From Paenibacillus phoenicis (GTDB taxonomy: Bacteria > Bacillota > Bacilli > Paenibacillales > Paenibacillaceae), in the NCBI RefSeq assembly GCF_034718895.1, contig NZ_JAYERP010000001.1, positions 682,001 through 746,000 on the forward strand: a stretch of DNA of 64,000 nt, in the 5' to 3' direction. Made by a program: the position numbers and the translations under genes. Positions 34,568 through 43,835 of this stretch are shown here, piece by piece; positions within the stretch are counted from its first letter, which is position 1, and the number at the start of each line of letters is the position of its first letter. Under the pieces are notes generated by a model. That model made no database searches, had not been told where the DNA came from, and worked only from the letters and a program-made list of their open reading frames with translations.

Positions 34568-36121
34568 ATGAAGAAACGATCCTTCATCCTCATTCTGACC
34601 ACACTGTTATCGTTAAGCGTTGTGCTGGCCGGTTGTGGAAGCGCTAACAATAAGGGGGGCGGCAGTTCAGCTGCGACAGAGCCTGCCGCGTCTACTTCTG
34701 ACAACGGCGGGAACACAACCGCAGAGGCGGAGAAACCAACGGAAATTACGATTATGCTGCCGTTAAATACGTCGGAGACGCCGCCGGATACGATCAAAGC
34801 TGAGCTGGAGAAGCTGACGAACACGAAGCTGAACTATCAGTTTTTCCCGGCGGACACCTATGAAGAAAAGCTGAACACCGCGTTTGCCACGGGCTCCTTG
34901 CCTCAAGTCACCTACCTCAAAAACCAAACCACGTTTATTCAAATGAAAGAAGCGATTAAGGACGGACAGTTTTGGGAAATCGGCCCGTACTTAAGCGAAT
35001 TTCCGAACCTGAACAAATTAAAGCCGGAAATTCTGAACAATACGAAGGTGGAAGGCAAGCTGTACTCCCTCTATATCGGCAGACCGCTGGCACGCCAAGG
35101 GATCATTTACCGCAAAGATTGGGCCGATAAGTTAGGCTTGTCCGCACCGGCCAATGTGGACGAATTGTTTGAAATGGCCAAGGCGTTTACGGAACAAGAC
35201 CCGGACGGAAATGGCCAAAAGGATACGATCGGAATCGCTGACCGGAACGAGCTGGTCTACGGAGCGTTCAAGACGGTATCCGCTTGGTTCGGTACGCCAA
35301 ACAACTGGGGCGAGAAGGACGGCCAGCTGCTGCCGGAGTTTATGTTCCCGCAATATATCGATACGATGGATTTCTTTAAGAAGCTGCGGGATAACGGCTA
35401 CATTAACCAGGACTTTGCAGCGACCAGCAAAACCGATGCCGTCAATATGTTCACAAGCGGCAAGGCCGGGCTCTATATCGGCGGGTCCATGCAGGACATC
35501 GATTCGCTGAACAAGGATCTGATCAAAAATGTGCCGGACGCCGTACTCGACACGCATAGCATGGTAGCCGGTCCCGACGGGAAGTTCGCCCAGTGGATGA
35601 TTCCGGGCTACAACAATATCATTCTGTTCCCGAAATCGGCGGTGAAGGATGAAGCGGAGCTCAAGAAGATTTTGGCGTTCTTTGACAAGATGATGACGCC
35701 GGAAGTAGCCAATTTGATGTACTGGGGCATTGAAGGCACGCACTATACGGTCGTAGAAGGCAAAGCCAAGGCTGCGGATAACAAAGAATTGATCGAGCGC
35801 GAAGTGAAGCCGTTTAAGGACAGCGTCATCGGGGAACCCGAAACCAACGGCATGTACGAAAGCTACAATACGCTGCCAGGCCGGATCCATGCGGAAGAAT
35901 TAATCAAGGAAAACGTCAAGGTGGGCGTGCCTGACCCTACGGCGGCGCTGGATTCGCAAACCTACGCGGAGAAGGGCGTGGAGCTGCAGCAGTTGATTAC
36001 GGACGCCACGTATCAATATATTTACGGTCAAATCGACAAGGCGGGCTTCGAGAAAGCGATCGAGCAATGGAAGAGCCGGGGCGGCTCGAAGATTATCGAG
36101 GAATATAACGCAGCGAGATAA
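34568..36121 (+). CDS. ABC transporter solute-binding lipoprotein 2 (oligosaccharide type)
   Basis: A 517-residue paralogue of the upstream lipoprotein. The lipobox is VLAGC (Cys23), followed by a Ser/Thr/Asn-rich spacer, then the binding domain with DPDGNGQKD as a calcium loop. GGGAGGT lies 8 bases before the ATG at 34568. It is 15 bases from the first permease and so is the more likely dedicated receptor; the upstream paralogue may widen the substrate range. Predicted ligand: oligogalacturonides or rhamnogalacturonan fragments, from the GH105/GH28 genes downstream. Confidence 0.9.
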   Translation: MKKRSFILILTTLLSLSVVLAGCGSANNKGGGSSAATEPAASTSDNGGNTTAEAEKPTEITIMLPLNTSETPPDTIKAELEKLTNTKLNYQFFPADTYEEKLNTAFATGSLPQVTYLKNQTTFIQMKEAIKDGQFWEIGPYLSEFPNLNKLKPEILNNTKVEGKLYSLYIGRPLARQGIIYRKDWADKLGLSAPANVDELFEMAKAFTEQDPDGNGQKDTIGIADRNELVYGAFKTVSAWFGTPNNWGEKDGQLLPEFMFPQYIDTMDFFKKLRDNGYINQDFAATSKTDAVNMFTSGKAGLYIGGSMQDIDSLNKDLIKNVPDAVLDTHSMVAGPDGKFAQWMIPGYNNIILFPKSAVKDEAELKKILAFFDKMMTPEVANLMYWGIEGTHYTVVEGKAKAADNKELIEREVKPFKDSVIGEPETNGMYESYNTLPGRIHAEELIKENVKVGVPDPTAALDSQTYAEKGVELQQLITDATYQYIYGQIDKAGFEKAIEQWKSRGGSKIIEEYNAAR

Positions 36122-36136
36122 GAGAGGAAGATTCGT

Positions 36137-37108
36137 ATGAGAGACGCAACAGCTCCTAGTTCACTCGCGCCAAAGCTTCCACCGCCCGAAAGACGTGCGA
36201 AGGCCGCACAGCTCCGCAAGCGGCTGTGGAGAAATAAATGGCTGTATGTGATGCTGCTGCCCGGCGTGCTGTATTTCATCATCTTCAAATATTTGCCGAT
36301 GTACGGGCTGATCATTTCCTTTCAGAACTACAAGCCGTATAACGGCATCCGGGGCAGCGAATGGGTAGGATTGGAGCATTTTCAGCGGCTGTTTACGGAA
36401 CCGGACTTTATGGTCATTTTGAAAAACACGGTGATTTTGTTTGCGCTCAACTTGTTTATCTATTTCCCGGTGCCGATCATCCTGGCGTTGATGCTAAACG
36501 AACTGAGAGGGAACTTCTTCAAAAGGCTGTTCCAGACATTCGTTTACTTGCCGCATTTTATGTCCTGGGTCATCATCGTGTCGATTACCTACGTGATGGT
36601 GACGATGGATGGCGGGATTATTAACGAGCTGCTGGTGTACTTCGGCTTTGAAAAGATCAACTTCCTGTTGAATCCCGACTGGTTCCGACCGATGTACATC
36701 CTTCAGGTGATTTGGAGGGAGGCTGGCTGGGGGACGATCATTTACCTGGCCGGCATGGCGGCCATCGATCCCGGATTGTATGAGGCGGCACGGATGGACG
36801 GAGCCGGCCGGATGCGTCAGGTGTGGCATATTACGCTTCCGTCGATTCGGGGCGTGATCATTACGCTGTTTATTTTAAAAATCGGGCATGTGCTGGATTT
36901 GGGCTTCGAGCATGTCTATCTGCTGCTGAATTCGATGAACCGGCAGGTTGCGGAAATTATCGACACGTATGTGTACACCGCGGGGCTGCGGCAGGGGCAA
37001 TACAGCTACAGCACGGCGATTGGGTTCTTCAAATCCGTCATCGGCCTGATCCTGGTCATGCTGGTCAATAAACTATCCAAGAAGTTCGGGGAGGAGGGCG
37101 TTTACTGA
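36137..37108 (+). CDS. ABC transporter permease, LplB type
   Basis: A 323-residue membrane protein with six predicted helices. The N-terminal 'RLWRNKWLYVMLLPGVLYF' is typical of LplB, and the EAA coupling loop is 'EAARMDGAGRMRQVWHITLP'. It pairs with the next permease, whose ATG overlaps its stop by one base. No ATPase gene is in the operon. Confidence 0.93.
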   Translation: MRDATAPSSLAPKLPPPERRAKAAQLRKRLWRNKWLYVMLLPGVLYFIIFKYLPMYGLIISFQNYKPYNGIRGSEWVGLEHFQRLFTEPDFMVILKNTVILFALNLFIYFPVPIILALMLNELRGNFFKRLFQTFVYLPHFMSWVIIVSITYVMVTMDGGIINELLVYFGFEKINFLLNPDWFRPMYILQVIWREAGWGTIIYLAGMAAIDPGLYEAARMDGAGRMRQVWHITLPSIRGVIITLFILKIGHVLDLGFEHVYLLLNSMNRQVAEIIDTYVYTAGLRQGQYSYSTAIGFFKSVIGLILVMLVNKLSKKFGEEGVY

Positions 37109-37983
37109 TGGTAGAGGACCGATCGGTCAGCGGCCGTATTTACGCGGCAATCAATTTTACGCTGCTGGCCATCATTGCGTTGATAACGGTGCTGCCCTTC
37201 GTGCATGTCGTGGCCGGTTCATTTACGACAAACGCAGAGCTGGCGGCGAACAAATTCGTGCTGATTCCCAAAGTGTGGAGTCTGGAGGCTTATCGGTTTA
37301 TTTTTTCAACGAATACGATCTTTAAGGCGATGGGCGTCTCGATTGGCGTCACGCTGATCGGTACGTTGTTCAGCATGCTGCTGACGGCGCTGATGGCTTA
37401 CGGGTTGGCCCGTAAAGACCTCGACGGCCGGAGAACGATCAATTTTCTGGTTGTCTTTACGATGCTGTTTAACGGTGGGTTGATACCGACGTTTCTGGTT
37501 GTGAAGGAGCTGGGGATGATCGATACGTACGCCTCACTGATCATTCCTTCCTCGATCAGCGCGTTTAATATGATCATTCTGAAGAACTTCTTTCAGAACA
37601 TTCCGGAGGGCTTGGAGGAGTCCGCGCGGATCGATGGCTGCAACGACTTTGGCATCTTGTTCAAAATCGTGCTGCCGCTGTCGATGCCGGCGATCGCTAC
37701 GATCTCGCTCTTCTATGCGGTTACGTATTGGAATACGTACATGTCGGCGATTTTGTATCTGAACGACAGCGCCAAATGGCCGATCCAGGTGCTGCTGCGG
37801 CAAATCGTCGTGCTCGCGAGCGGGCTGGACCACAGCGCTGAGCTGGATGGAACCGTACCGCCGCCGGATCAGACGATCAAGATGGCGGTCATCGTGGTTG
37901 CCACTCTGCCGATTCTGCTGGTGTATCCGTATCTGCAGAAGCATTTTGCCAAAGGGGCTTTGCTGGGGTCGATGAAAGGTTGA
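37108..37983 (+). CDS. ABC transporter permease, YtcP/LplC type
   Basis: A 291-residue membrane protein with six helices and an EAA loop 'EESARIDGCNDFGILFKIVL'. It is the partner of the upstream permease. The C-terminal 'KHFAKGALLGSMKG' is the usual end of this CUT1 family. Confidence 0.93.
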   Translation: MVEDRSVSGRIYAAINFTLLAIIALITVLPFVHVVAGSFTTNAELAANKFVLIPKVWSLEAYRFIFSTNTIFKAMGVSIGVTLIGTLFSMLLTALMAYGLARKDLDGRRTINFLVVFTMLFNGGLIPTFLVVKELGMIDTYASLIIPSSISAFNMIILKNFFQNIPEGLEESARIDGCNDFGILFKIVLPLSMPAIATISLFYAVTYWNTYMSAILYLNDSAKWPIQVLLRQIVVLASGLDHSAELDGTVPPPDQTIKMAVIVVATLPILLVYPYLQKHFAKGALLGSMKG

Positions 37984-38028
37984 GTGATCCATGGCGATGA
38001 AATACGAAGCGGAAGGAGCTGGGAAAAG

Positions 38029-39153
38029 ATGAGGCAACGTCCAGACACTCCCTTGGAATGGGCGAAGAAGGCATGCGATTCGATGATGGACATTTACACG
38101 GATGCGGGAACTCTCCCTCCCGACCATCGCTGGCATTATCATCAAGGCGTCTTTCTGTGCGGCATGGAGCAACTGTGGGAGGTCGTTCAGGATGAGAAGT
38201 ACATCAAGTACATTCAACAATACGTGGATGATCTGGTGGATGAGCAGGGCAATTTGATGTTTGCTCGCGATGAGCTGGATGCCGTGCAGGCCGGATTGCT
38301 GCTGTTCACGTTATACGAACGGACCGGGAAGGCCAAATACCGGATAGCAGCCGATAAACTGCGCTACCTGTTGCTGACGCTGAACCGCACGAGCGAGGGC
38401 GGTTATTGGCACAAGGATAAGTATCCTTATCAGATGTGGTTGGATGGTCTCTATATGGCCGGTGTGTTTTCGCTGAAATATGCGAATGCGTTTGGGGAAG
38501 CAGGGCTTCGGGCAGAGGTGCTGCACCAGGAGAAGCTGATGCGCAAACATATGCGCGATGCCAAGACGGGTTTGCTGTACCATGCCTGGGATGAGAGCCG
38601 GCGGATGCTTTGGGCGGATCCGGAAACCGGCTGTTCACCGGAATTTTGGAGCCGCTCGCTGGGCTGGTATGGTTTGGCGTTGTCTCAATTCCTCGATTTG
38701 CTGCCGGCAGATGAGCCCGGGCGGGAGGAGCTCGCGGGGGCGTTATCGAGTTTCGTGGATGCGCTGATCCGTTATCAGGACAAGGAGAGTGGGCTTTGGT
38801 ATCAGGTGGTCGACAAAGGCGATCGGCCGGATAACTGGCTGGAAACGTCAGGCTCCTGCCTGTTCGTATACACCCTGGCGAAGGCGGTGCAGCAGGGCCT
38901 TGCCGGTGAAGACGCCGGGCAAGCCGCATTGAGGGGATATGAAGGGCTGACCCGGGTGGTGGAATGGGACGATAAAGGCCGTTTGGTGCTGCCGGATATC
39001 TGTATCGGCACATCGGCCGGGGATTATGACCATTACGCTGCGCGCCCGAAAGTGAAAAACGATCTGCACGGGGTTGGCGCGTTTGTGATGGCCTGCACCC
39101 AAATGGAAATGTTCCTCAGCAGAATGGAGGATCCCGCGGATGTGCACATATAA
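38029..39153 (+). CDS. GH105 unsaturated rhamnogalacturonyl/galacturonyl hydrolase
   Basis: A 374-residue protein of the YteR/YesR family, the same length as YteR. The (alpha/alpha)6-barrel motifs include 'HWHYHQG'-like 'HRWHYHQGVFLCG' and 'MWLDGLYMAG', which holds the catalytic aspartate near residue 138. It hydrates and releases the unsaturated uronic acid left by lyases. There is no signal peptide, so it acts in the cytosol on imported oligomers. The start at 38029 follows GGAAGGAG. It overlaps the next gene by 14 bases. Confidence 0.9.
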   Translation: MRQRPDTPLEWAKKACDSMMDIYTDAGTLPPDHRWHYHQGVFLCGMEQLWEVVQDEKYIKYIQQYVDDLVDEQGNLMFARDELDAVQAGLLLFTLYERTGKAKYRIAADKLRYLLLTLNRTSEGGYWHKDKYPYQMWLDGLYMAGVFSLKYANAFGEAGLRAEVLHQEKLMRKHMRDAKTGLLYHAWDESRRMLWADPETGCSPEFWSRSLGWYGLALSQFLDLLPADEPGREELAGALSSFVDALIRYQDKESGLWYQVVDKGDRPDNWLETSGSCLFVYTLAKAVQQGLAGEDAGQAALRGYEGLTRVVEWDDKGRLVLPDICIGTSAGDYDHYAARPKVKNDLHGVGAFVMACTQMEMFLSRMEDPADVHI

Positions 39154-40468
39154 TATCGTTGATTATGGTGCGGTGAAGGACAGCGGGGTTCCGGCAACCG
39201 CGGCCATCGAGGCCGCGATTACGGCGGCAAGCGAAGCCGGAGGAGGCACGGTGGTCGTGCCGGCCGGGACGTTCGTGACCGGAGCGATTTTCCTGAAGAG
39301 CCATATCGAGCTTAGGTTAAGTCCCGGGGCGGTGTTGTCCTTCAGCACCAACCCGGATGATTATCCGGTCGTAAAGTCAAGATGGGAAGGGGTGCAACGG
39401 GAGGTTCATGCCTCCTGTATCTACGGGGAAGATCTCGAGAATGTGACCGTCACGGGGAGCGGCTGCATCAACGGGAACGGCCAGCCCTGGTGGGAGAAGC
39501 AGCGCAACCGTCCGGAGGAGCTGCACTATCCGCGTCCGAAGCTGATCAGCTTCGACCGCTGCCGGCGGGTGACGATCAGGGACGTTTCGCTGGTCGACTC
39601 GCCCAGCTGGACGGTCAACCCGATTCGCTGCCACAACGTGACGATTGACAACGTATCGATTCTGAACCCGGCGGATTCCCCCAATACGGATGGAATTAAC
39701 CCGGAATCGTGCTCGAATGTGCGAATCAGCAACTGCCATATCGATGTCGGGGACGATTGTATCGCGATCAAGGCAGGCACCGAAGAAACGGCGGAGCGGG
39801 TTCCCTGTGAGAACATTACGATCACAAACTGCACGATGATTCATGGTCACGGCGGGGTGGTGATCGGGAGCGAGATGAGCGGAAATATCCGGAACGTGAC
39901 GATTTCGAACTGCGTCTTCCAGCACACGGACCGCGGCATCCGGCTCAAGTCCCGACGCGGCCGCGGAGGTATCGTCGAGGATATCCGCGTCAGCAACCTC
40001 GTCATGGAAAACGTGATCTGTCCGTTTATTATGAATCTGTATTATTTCTGCGGTCCACGCGGCAAGGAGAAATACGTGTGGGACAAAAATCCTTATCCCG
40101 TTACGGAGGAAACTCCGCAGTTCCGGCGGATTCATTTCTCCGACATCACGGCGCGCGAGGTGCACGCCGCTGCCGGCTTCTTGTACGGGTTGGCGGAGCA
40201 GTACATTTCCGAAGTCACCTTCGACCAAATCGAGATTTCCATGGCGAAGGACGCGGTTCCCGGCCGCCCCGCCATGATGGATGGAATCGAGGAGACGGCA
40301 CGGCGCGGGTTCTACCTGGGAAATGTGCGGGACGTACGATTTAACCAAGTGTCGATTGAAAACCACGAGGGTCCGGCTTTTTATATCGAAAACGGGGAAG
40401 ACGTTGAACTGACGGCGTGCCGCTCGAAGCGGACCGCCAAGCCGGAACCCTTAGTGGAGCGGCACTAG
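39140..40468 (+). CDS. GH28 polygalacturonase-family glycoside hydrolase
   Basis: A 442-residue right-handed beta-helix enzyme. All GH28 catalytic motifs are present: NTD (182-184), DD (205-206), GHG (236-238) and RLK (268-270). There is no signal peptide, so it most likely acts as an intracellular exo-enzyme on imported oligogalacturonides or rhamnogalacturonan pieces. Last gene of the operon, translationally coupled to GH105 with GGAGG 8-9 bases before the ATG. Confidence 0.92.
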   Translation: MCTYNIVDYGAVKDSGVPATAAIEAAITAASEAGGGTVVVPAGTFVTGAIFLKSHIELRLSPGAVLSFSTNPDDYPVVKSRWEGVQREVHASCIYGEDLENVTVTGSGCINGNGQPWWEKQRNRPEELHYPRPKLISFDRCRRVTIRDVSLVDSPSWTVNPIRCHNVTIDNVSILNPADSPNTDGINPESCSNVRISNCHIDVGDDCIAIKAGTEETAERVPCENITITNCTMIHGHGGVVIGSEMSGNIRNVTISNCVFQHTDRGIRLKSRRGRGGIVEDIRVSNLVMENVICPFIMNLYYFCGPRGKEKYVWDKNPYPVTEETPQFRRIHFSDITAREVHAAAGFLYGLAEQYISEVTFDQIEISMAKDAVPGRPAMMDGIEETARRGFYLGNVRDVRFNQVSIENHEGPAFYIENGEDVELTACRSKRTAKPEPLVERH

Positions 40469-41247
40469 AAAAAGTTGGACAACACCCGTTTGATTTCGCT
40501 TGGGCTGACGATTTCCGGGCCAAAGAAGGTTTTGGCACGCTGGCTGTCCGACCAGGGCTCGATCGTCATGGCATCTTTGATGCCGGGAGTCTTCCAGGTT
40601 TTTACTCTTTCAAAGGACATTCCTGTGTTTAAAGCATGGATATGATTGATCCAAATCGGTTCTTTGACATGGATAAACTCATGGGGCACCTTTAGCGCGT
40701 CACGCCAGCTGAAATTCGGCCGCTGACCTTGCAGAAACTTCCCGACATCATGGATTGTCGCGCCGTAGCTCGGCAGCCAGAAGAAAAATTTGCCCAGCCG
40801 GTGTTGCACCGAATCGTAAATGTAGCCGTATTGGGGGACCAATGCGGCTGTATTTTTTTTCGGCGTATAAGCGTGCAGTCTGCGGATGAAATCTTTGTGG
40901 TACATATCGTCGCTCGATAGATACACCCGGTAGTAGCAGTCATAGCCTGCGATATCTTCGGAAACATGGGCATAATAACCCCTTGGCGTCACAAACTGAA
41001 TATTTCTAGGCAGAGGTACGTACCGGTCGAGGATTTCCCGGATTATTCGCTCGGAGGCGGGATCGTAGATGACATAGCAGGAAAAATCTTGCGAGGTTTG
41101 CAGCTGCAAGCTTTTTCGCGTGTAGGTCATGAACAGAGCCAGCCTTTTCTCAATCCAGTTTCGAGTTGTCCGTTCCGGCGTTCCTCCCCAATCGTTAAAA
41201 TGAATCTCAATGATTAGTTTCTTCTGTTTGCCCCCATTCTCTGGCAT
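40465..41247 (-). CDS. Putative rhamnosyl transferase (PF11316-like)
   Basis: A 260-residue protein that starts 'KKLIIEIHFNDWGG' and has 'RLALFMTYTRKSLQLQTSQD' and 'YYRVYLSSDDMYHKDFI', the pattern of putative rhamnosyl transferases with a DxD-like SDD. It is cytosolic, with AGGAGG 10 bases before the ATG. It is convergent with GH28 (4-base overlap of ends), so it is not part of the catabolic operon. Acceptor unknown. Confidence 0.7.
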   Translation of the reverse strand: MPENGGKQKKLIIEIHFNDWGGTPERTTRNWIEKRLALFMTYTRKSLQLQTSQDFSCYVIYDPASERIIREILDRYVPLPRNIQFVTPRGYYAHVSEDIAGYDCYYRVYLSSDDMYHKDFIRRLHAYTPKKNTAALVPQYGYIYDSVQHRLGKFFFWLPSYGATIHDVGKFLQGQRPNFSWRDALKVPHEFIHVKEPIWINHIHALNTGMSFERVKTWKTPGIKDAMTIEPWSDSQRAKTFFGPEIVSPSEIKRVLSNFF

Positions 41248-41450
41248 AACGGTTCAGCCTCCTTCAATTTCACGCCGCGAAGATTTATTTCAATCTTCTA
41301 GCATCTTATGCGAGAATCTGATTTTGGTATGGACAGGAGGTGTGCACTTTTCGGGTCGATGGCGCAAATATCGGGATTCCCCTCCCAAGCAGGAATAGGG
41401 TGCTATAATGATTGGCGTACAAACCGATCTACAGGGGGAGGACATGAACG

Positions 41451-43067
41451 ATGCTCGAACAAACGGATCGCTCGCGGGTGAAAGGCTTTCTCCGCGCAGA
41501 GGGAACAAAAATCGTCAACGGGGATGGAGAAGAGATCCTGCTGACGGGCTGGGGACTGGGCAATTGGCTCTTGTGCGAAGGTTATATGTGGTTATCCCAT
41601 CACTCCCGGTTCGATCGCCCGCGGCGGATTGAGGCCGTCATTCAGGAATTGGCCGGAAGGGATTATGCTGAGCAGTTCTGGAAGCGTTTCCGAGAGAACT
41701 ATGTGACCCGCGAAGATATTCGGCGGATGGCGGAGCAGGGATATAACTCGGTCCGCATTCCTTTGAATTGGAGAGTGCTGATGGAGGATGAACCGGGCAT
41801 TCGCTGGAAAGAGGACGGATTTGCATTGATCGACCGTTGTTTGGATTGGTGCGAGGAGTTTGGCCTCTACGCCTTCTTGGATTTGCATGGTGCGCCGGGC
41901 GGACAGACCGGAGCCAATATTGACGACTCGGTAGACGATTTCCCTCGCCTGTTCACCGATGAGGACAGCTGGAGCAAAGCGATCGAGCTGTGGAAGGAGC
42001 TGGCCCGGCGGTACCGTGATCGCTGGATCGTCGGCGGATACGACCTGCTAAATGAACCAGTTCGTCCCGGTCTGATGGAAGGCAAACACGAGGATTTTCT
42101 CGTTCGGCGGCTGGCGGCGTTTTATGAGGAAGTGATCGCGGCGATTCGGGAGATTGACGACCGGCATCTGCTGTCAGTGGAAGGGCATCATTGGGCGACG
42201 AATACGGCTGTTTTTTATAAACGTTACGATCCCAATATGGTCATCCATTTCCACCGGTATGCCTGTAAACCTGGCAAAGAAGCGTATGAGGAGTTCCTGG
42301 CGCTGTCTGAGGCGCTGGACCAGCCGTTATGGCTTGGCGAGACCGGGGAGAACGAACTGGAGTGGTTTGCGGCGATGTATCCGCTATCCTTGTCGCTGGG
42401 GATCGGCTACAACTTATGGCCGTGGAAGAAGATGGAGCGAGCGAACTCGCCGTATTCGGTTAACAAACCCGAGGGCTGGGACGAGCTGCTTGCTTATGTC
42501 GAAGGTGGAGCACGGCCCAGTTATGAACGTGCGCGGCAAATTCTTGATGCTTATTTGGAAAACATTAAGGTAGAGAACTGTACTCCCCGTCCAGAGGTGA
42601 CAGCGGCGGTGTTCCGCAAGCCGGGCTGCCGGGTTCGCGGCACGGATTATGATGAGCTGCCAGGCAGAGGCATCTCGTTCAGCGGACGCCGCACGGAAGG
42701 GAACATTTATAAGTACCGGGCCAAAACGGGCATGAAAATTGTGCCGATCTCGGATGAGCCGCAACCTAAGAAATTTGGGTTTGACTGCGGCTGGCAAAAT
42801 CTCGCTCTGGAGCTTACGGACGGCGAGTTTGCCGCCTATTCGTTCTGCGGCATCGAAGCGGGCAACACGGCGACGCTGGAGTTGATTTGCCGGGAAGATG
42901 CGGTGATCACTCTAAAGCAAGACGGGGTTGAGAGAGGGCGTATGACGCTTTCTCCAAGCCGTGATGTCGGCCGCTTCAGCGTCGTGCTTGGCGAGGCAGC
43001 GGATACCACGCTGACCGTCAGTGTGGAGGCGGGCCGAATCGAATTACATGCCATCACAGTGGAATAA
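41451..43067 (+). CDS. GH5-family glycoside hydrolase with C-terminal beta domain
   Basis: A 538-residue protein. Residues about 20-365 are a GH5 TIM barrel: 'GWGLGNWLLCEGYMW' at the start, acid/base Glu in 'YDLLNEPVRPG' (near 201) and nucleophile Glu in 'WLGETGENE' (near 297). The remaining 150 residues are a beta-rich domain resembling a carbohydrate-binding module. There is no signal peptide, so it probably hydrolyses imported beta-linked oligosaccharides. A TATAAT box at 41404-41409 and a GGGGGAGG site precede it. Confidence 0.85.
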   Translation: MLEQTDRSRVKGFLRAEGTKIVNGDGEEILLTGWGLGNWLLCEGYMWLSHHSRFDRPRRIEAVIQELAGRDYAEQFWKRFRENYVTREDIRRMAEQGYNSVRIPLNWRVLMEDEPGIRWKEDGFALIDRCLDWCEEFGLYAFLDLHGAPGGQTGANIDDSVDDFPRLFTDEDSWSKAIELWKELARRYRDRWIVGGYDLLNEPVRPGLMEGKHEDFLVRRLAAFYEEVIAAIREIDDRHLLSVEGHHWATNTAVFYKRYDPNMVIHFHRYACKPGKEAYEEFLALSEALDQPLWLGETGENELEWFAAMYPLSLSLGIGYNLWPWKKMERANSPYSVNKPEGWDELLAYVEGGARPSYERARQILDAYLENIKVENCTPRPEVTAAVFRKPGCRVRGTDYDELPGRGISFSGRRTEGNIYKYRAKTGMKIVPISDEPQPKKFGFDCGWQNLALELTDGEFAAYSFCGIEAGNTATLELICREDAVITLKQDGVERGRMTLSPSRDVGRFSVVLGEAADTTLTVSVEAGRIELHAITVE

Positions 43068-43082
43068 AATGAAAAAAAAGGC

Positions 43083-43111
43083 TTGACTCTTTTCGCGGTG
43101 CATGATATTTT
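43083..43111 (+). promoter_or_regulatory. Promoter of tRNA-Leu copy 2
   Basis: TTGACT at 43083-43088 followed after 17 bases by TATTTT, in a leader (ending ATCTTGTCGC) that matches that of copy 1. Confidence 0.5.
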
Positions 43112-43166
43112 ATATCTTGTCGCCGCGAAAAATGGTTTAACGGCTTTCGCGGAGAGGTAACACTAA

Positions 43167-43251
<85 letters not shown>

Positions 43252-43267
43252 TTCGTTCAACTGTAAG

Positions 43268-43307
43268 AAGCTCTTGAATTCTCCTGTAGAATTTAAGAGC
43301 TTTTTTG
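43268..43307 (+). terminator. Terminator after tRNA-Leu copy 2
   Basis: AAGCTCTTGAATTCT and AGAATTTAAGAGCTT arms followed by a T run. Confidence 0.85.
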
Positions 43308-43361
43308 CATACTAGGCATGAACAGCGGATCTGCCCCTTTCGGTCCGTTCTTTTGCAGCCT

Positions 43362-43430
43362 GATCCCGTTGGATCAGAGGGGAAGAAGAACCAAGGTGAG
43401 CATTCTGATCGAAAGGGATAATCATTCAAG
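43362..43430. repeat. Copy of the GGGATAATC intergenic motif
   Basis: GATCCCGTTGGATCAG at 43362 and GAAAGGGATAATCATTCAAG at 43411. They match the pair GATTATCCCGTTGG and GAAAGGGATAATCATGCAA near 6108-6160. Confidence 0.55.
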
Positions 43431-43474
43431 AAGTGCGGGCAGGAGACCAACGATCCAAGCGAGGTGAGGCCGAA

Positions 43475-43624
43475 TTGTTCCGAGTGGCGGTTTGTGATGA
43501 TGAAGAGCGGCAGCGTGAGCAGATCAAGCAAATGTTGCTTACGTTAATCCGGGAGCTTCAGCATCTGGATGAGCAAATCATCGAAGATCACCATTCAACC
43601 GAGCGGCCAGGCAAGATGGTTTAA
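43475..43624 (+). pseudogene. Truncated response-regulator receiver fragment
   Basis: A 49-codon frame from a TTG with GAGGTGAG 6 bases upstream. It begins with 'FRVAVCDDEERQREQIKQML', the acidic-patch start of a CheY-like receiver as in LytTR regulators, and then loses the family pattern after about 40 residues, before the phosphoacceptor. A remnant rather than a working gene. Confidence 0.6.
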
Positions 43625-43772
43625 CATTCAGCCTTCCTTGGCCGGGCGGACGATTACCGTGAACACGGAAGGAAGCGGCGGCTTCATCGTATATGACGAA
43701 CAAGGGTTGATGGTTCACTCGTCGATCATTAGTAAGCAGCCTTCCATGAAACTGCCGGCCGGCGGGAAATAA
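43569..43772 (+). pseudogene. C-terminal remnant, possibly of a serine hydrolase
   Basis: In another frame that overlaps the receiver fragment, 'WFNIQPSLAGRTITVN', 'GGFIVYDEQGLMVHSS' and 'MKLPAGGK' read as a short beta-domain like the tail of secreted beta-lactamase-type serine hydrolases. There is no N-terminal catalytic part nearby. It suggests a deletion that joined two unrelated gene ends. The family assignment is tentative. Confidence 0.4.
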
Positions 43773-43785
43773 CCTTATTGAACTC

Positions 43786-43829
43786 AAAAGCCGCTAGCCG
43801 GGCATATGTTGCCGGGCAGCGGCTTTTTT
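43786..43829. terminator. Bidirectional terminator before the lipase gene
   Basis: AAAAGCCGCTAGCC and its complement ending AGCGGCTTTTTT enclose a second GCCCGGC-like stem. Confidence 0.75.
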
Positions 43830-43835
43830 CAGCGC

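Noticed and set aside
39377..40366. A 329-residue minus-strand frame
   Set aside because: It is the antisense of GH28, which has all four catalytic motifs on the plus strand.
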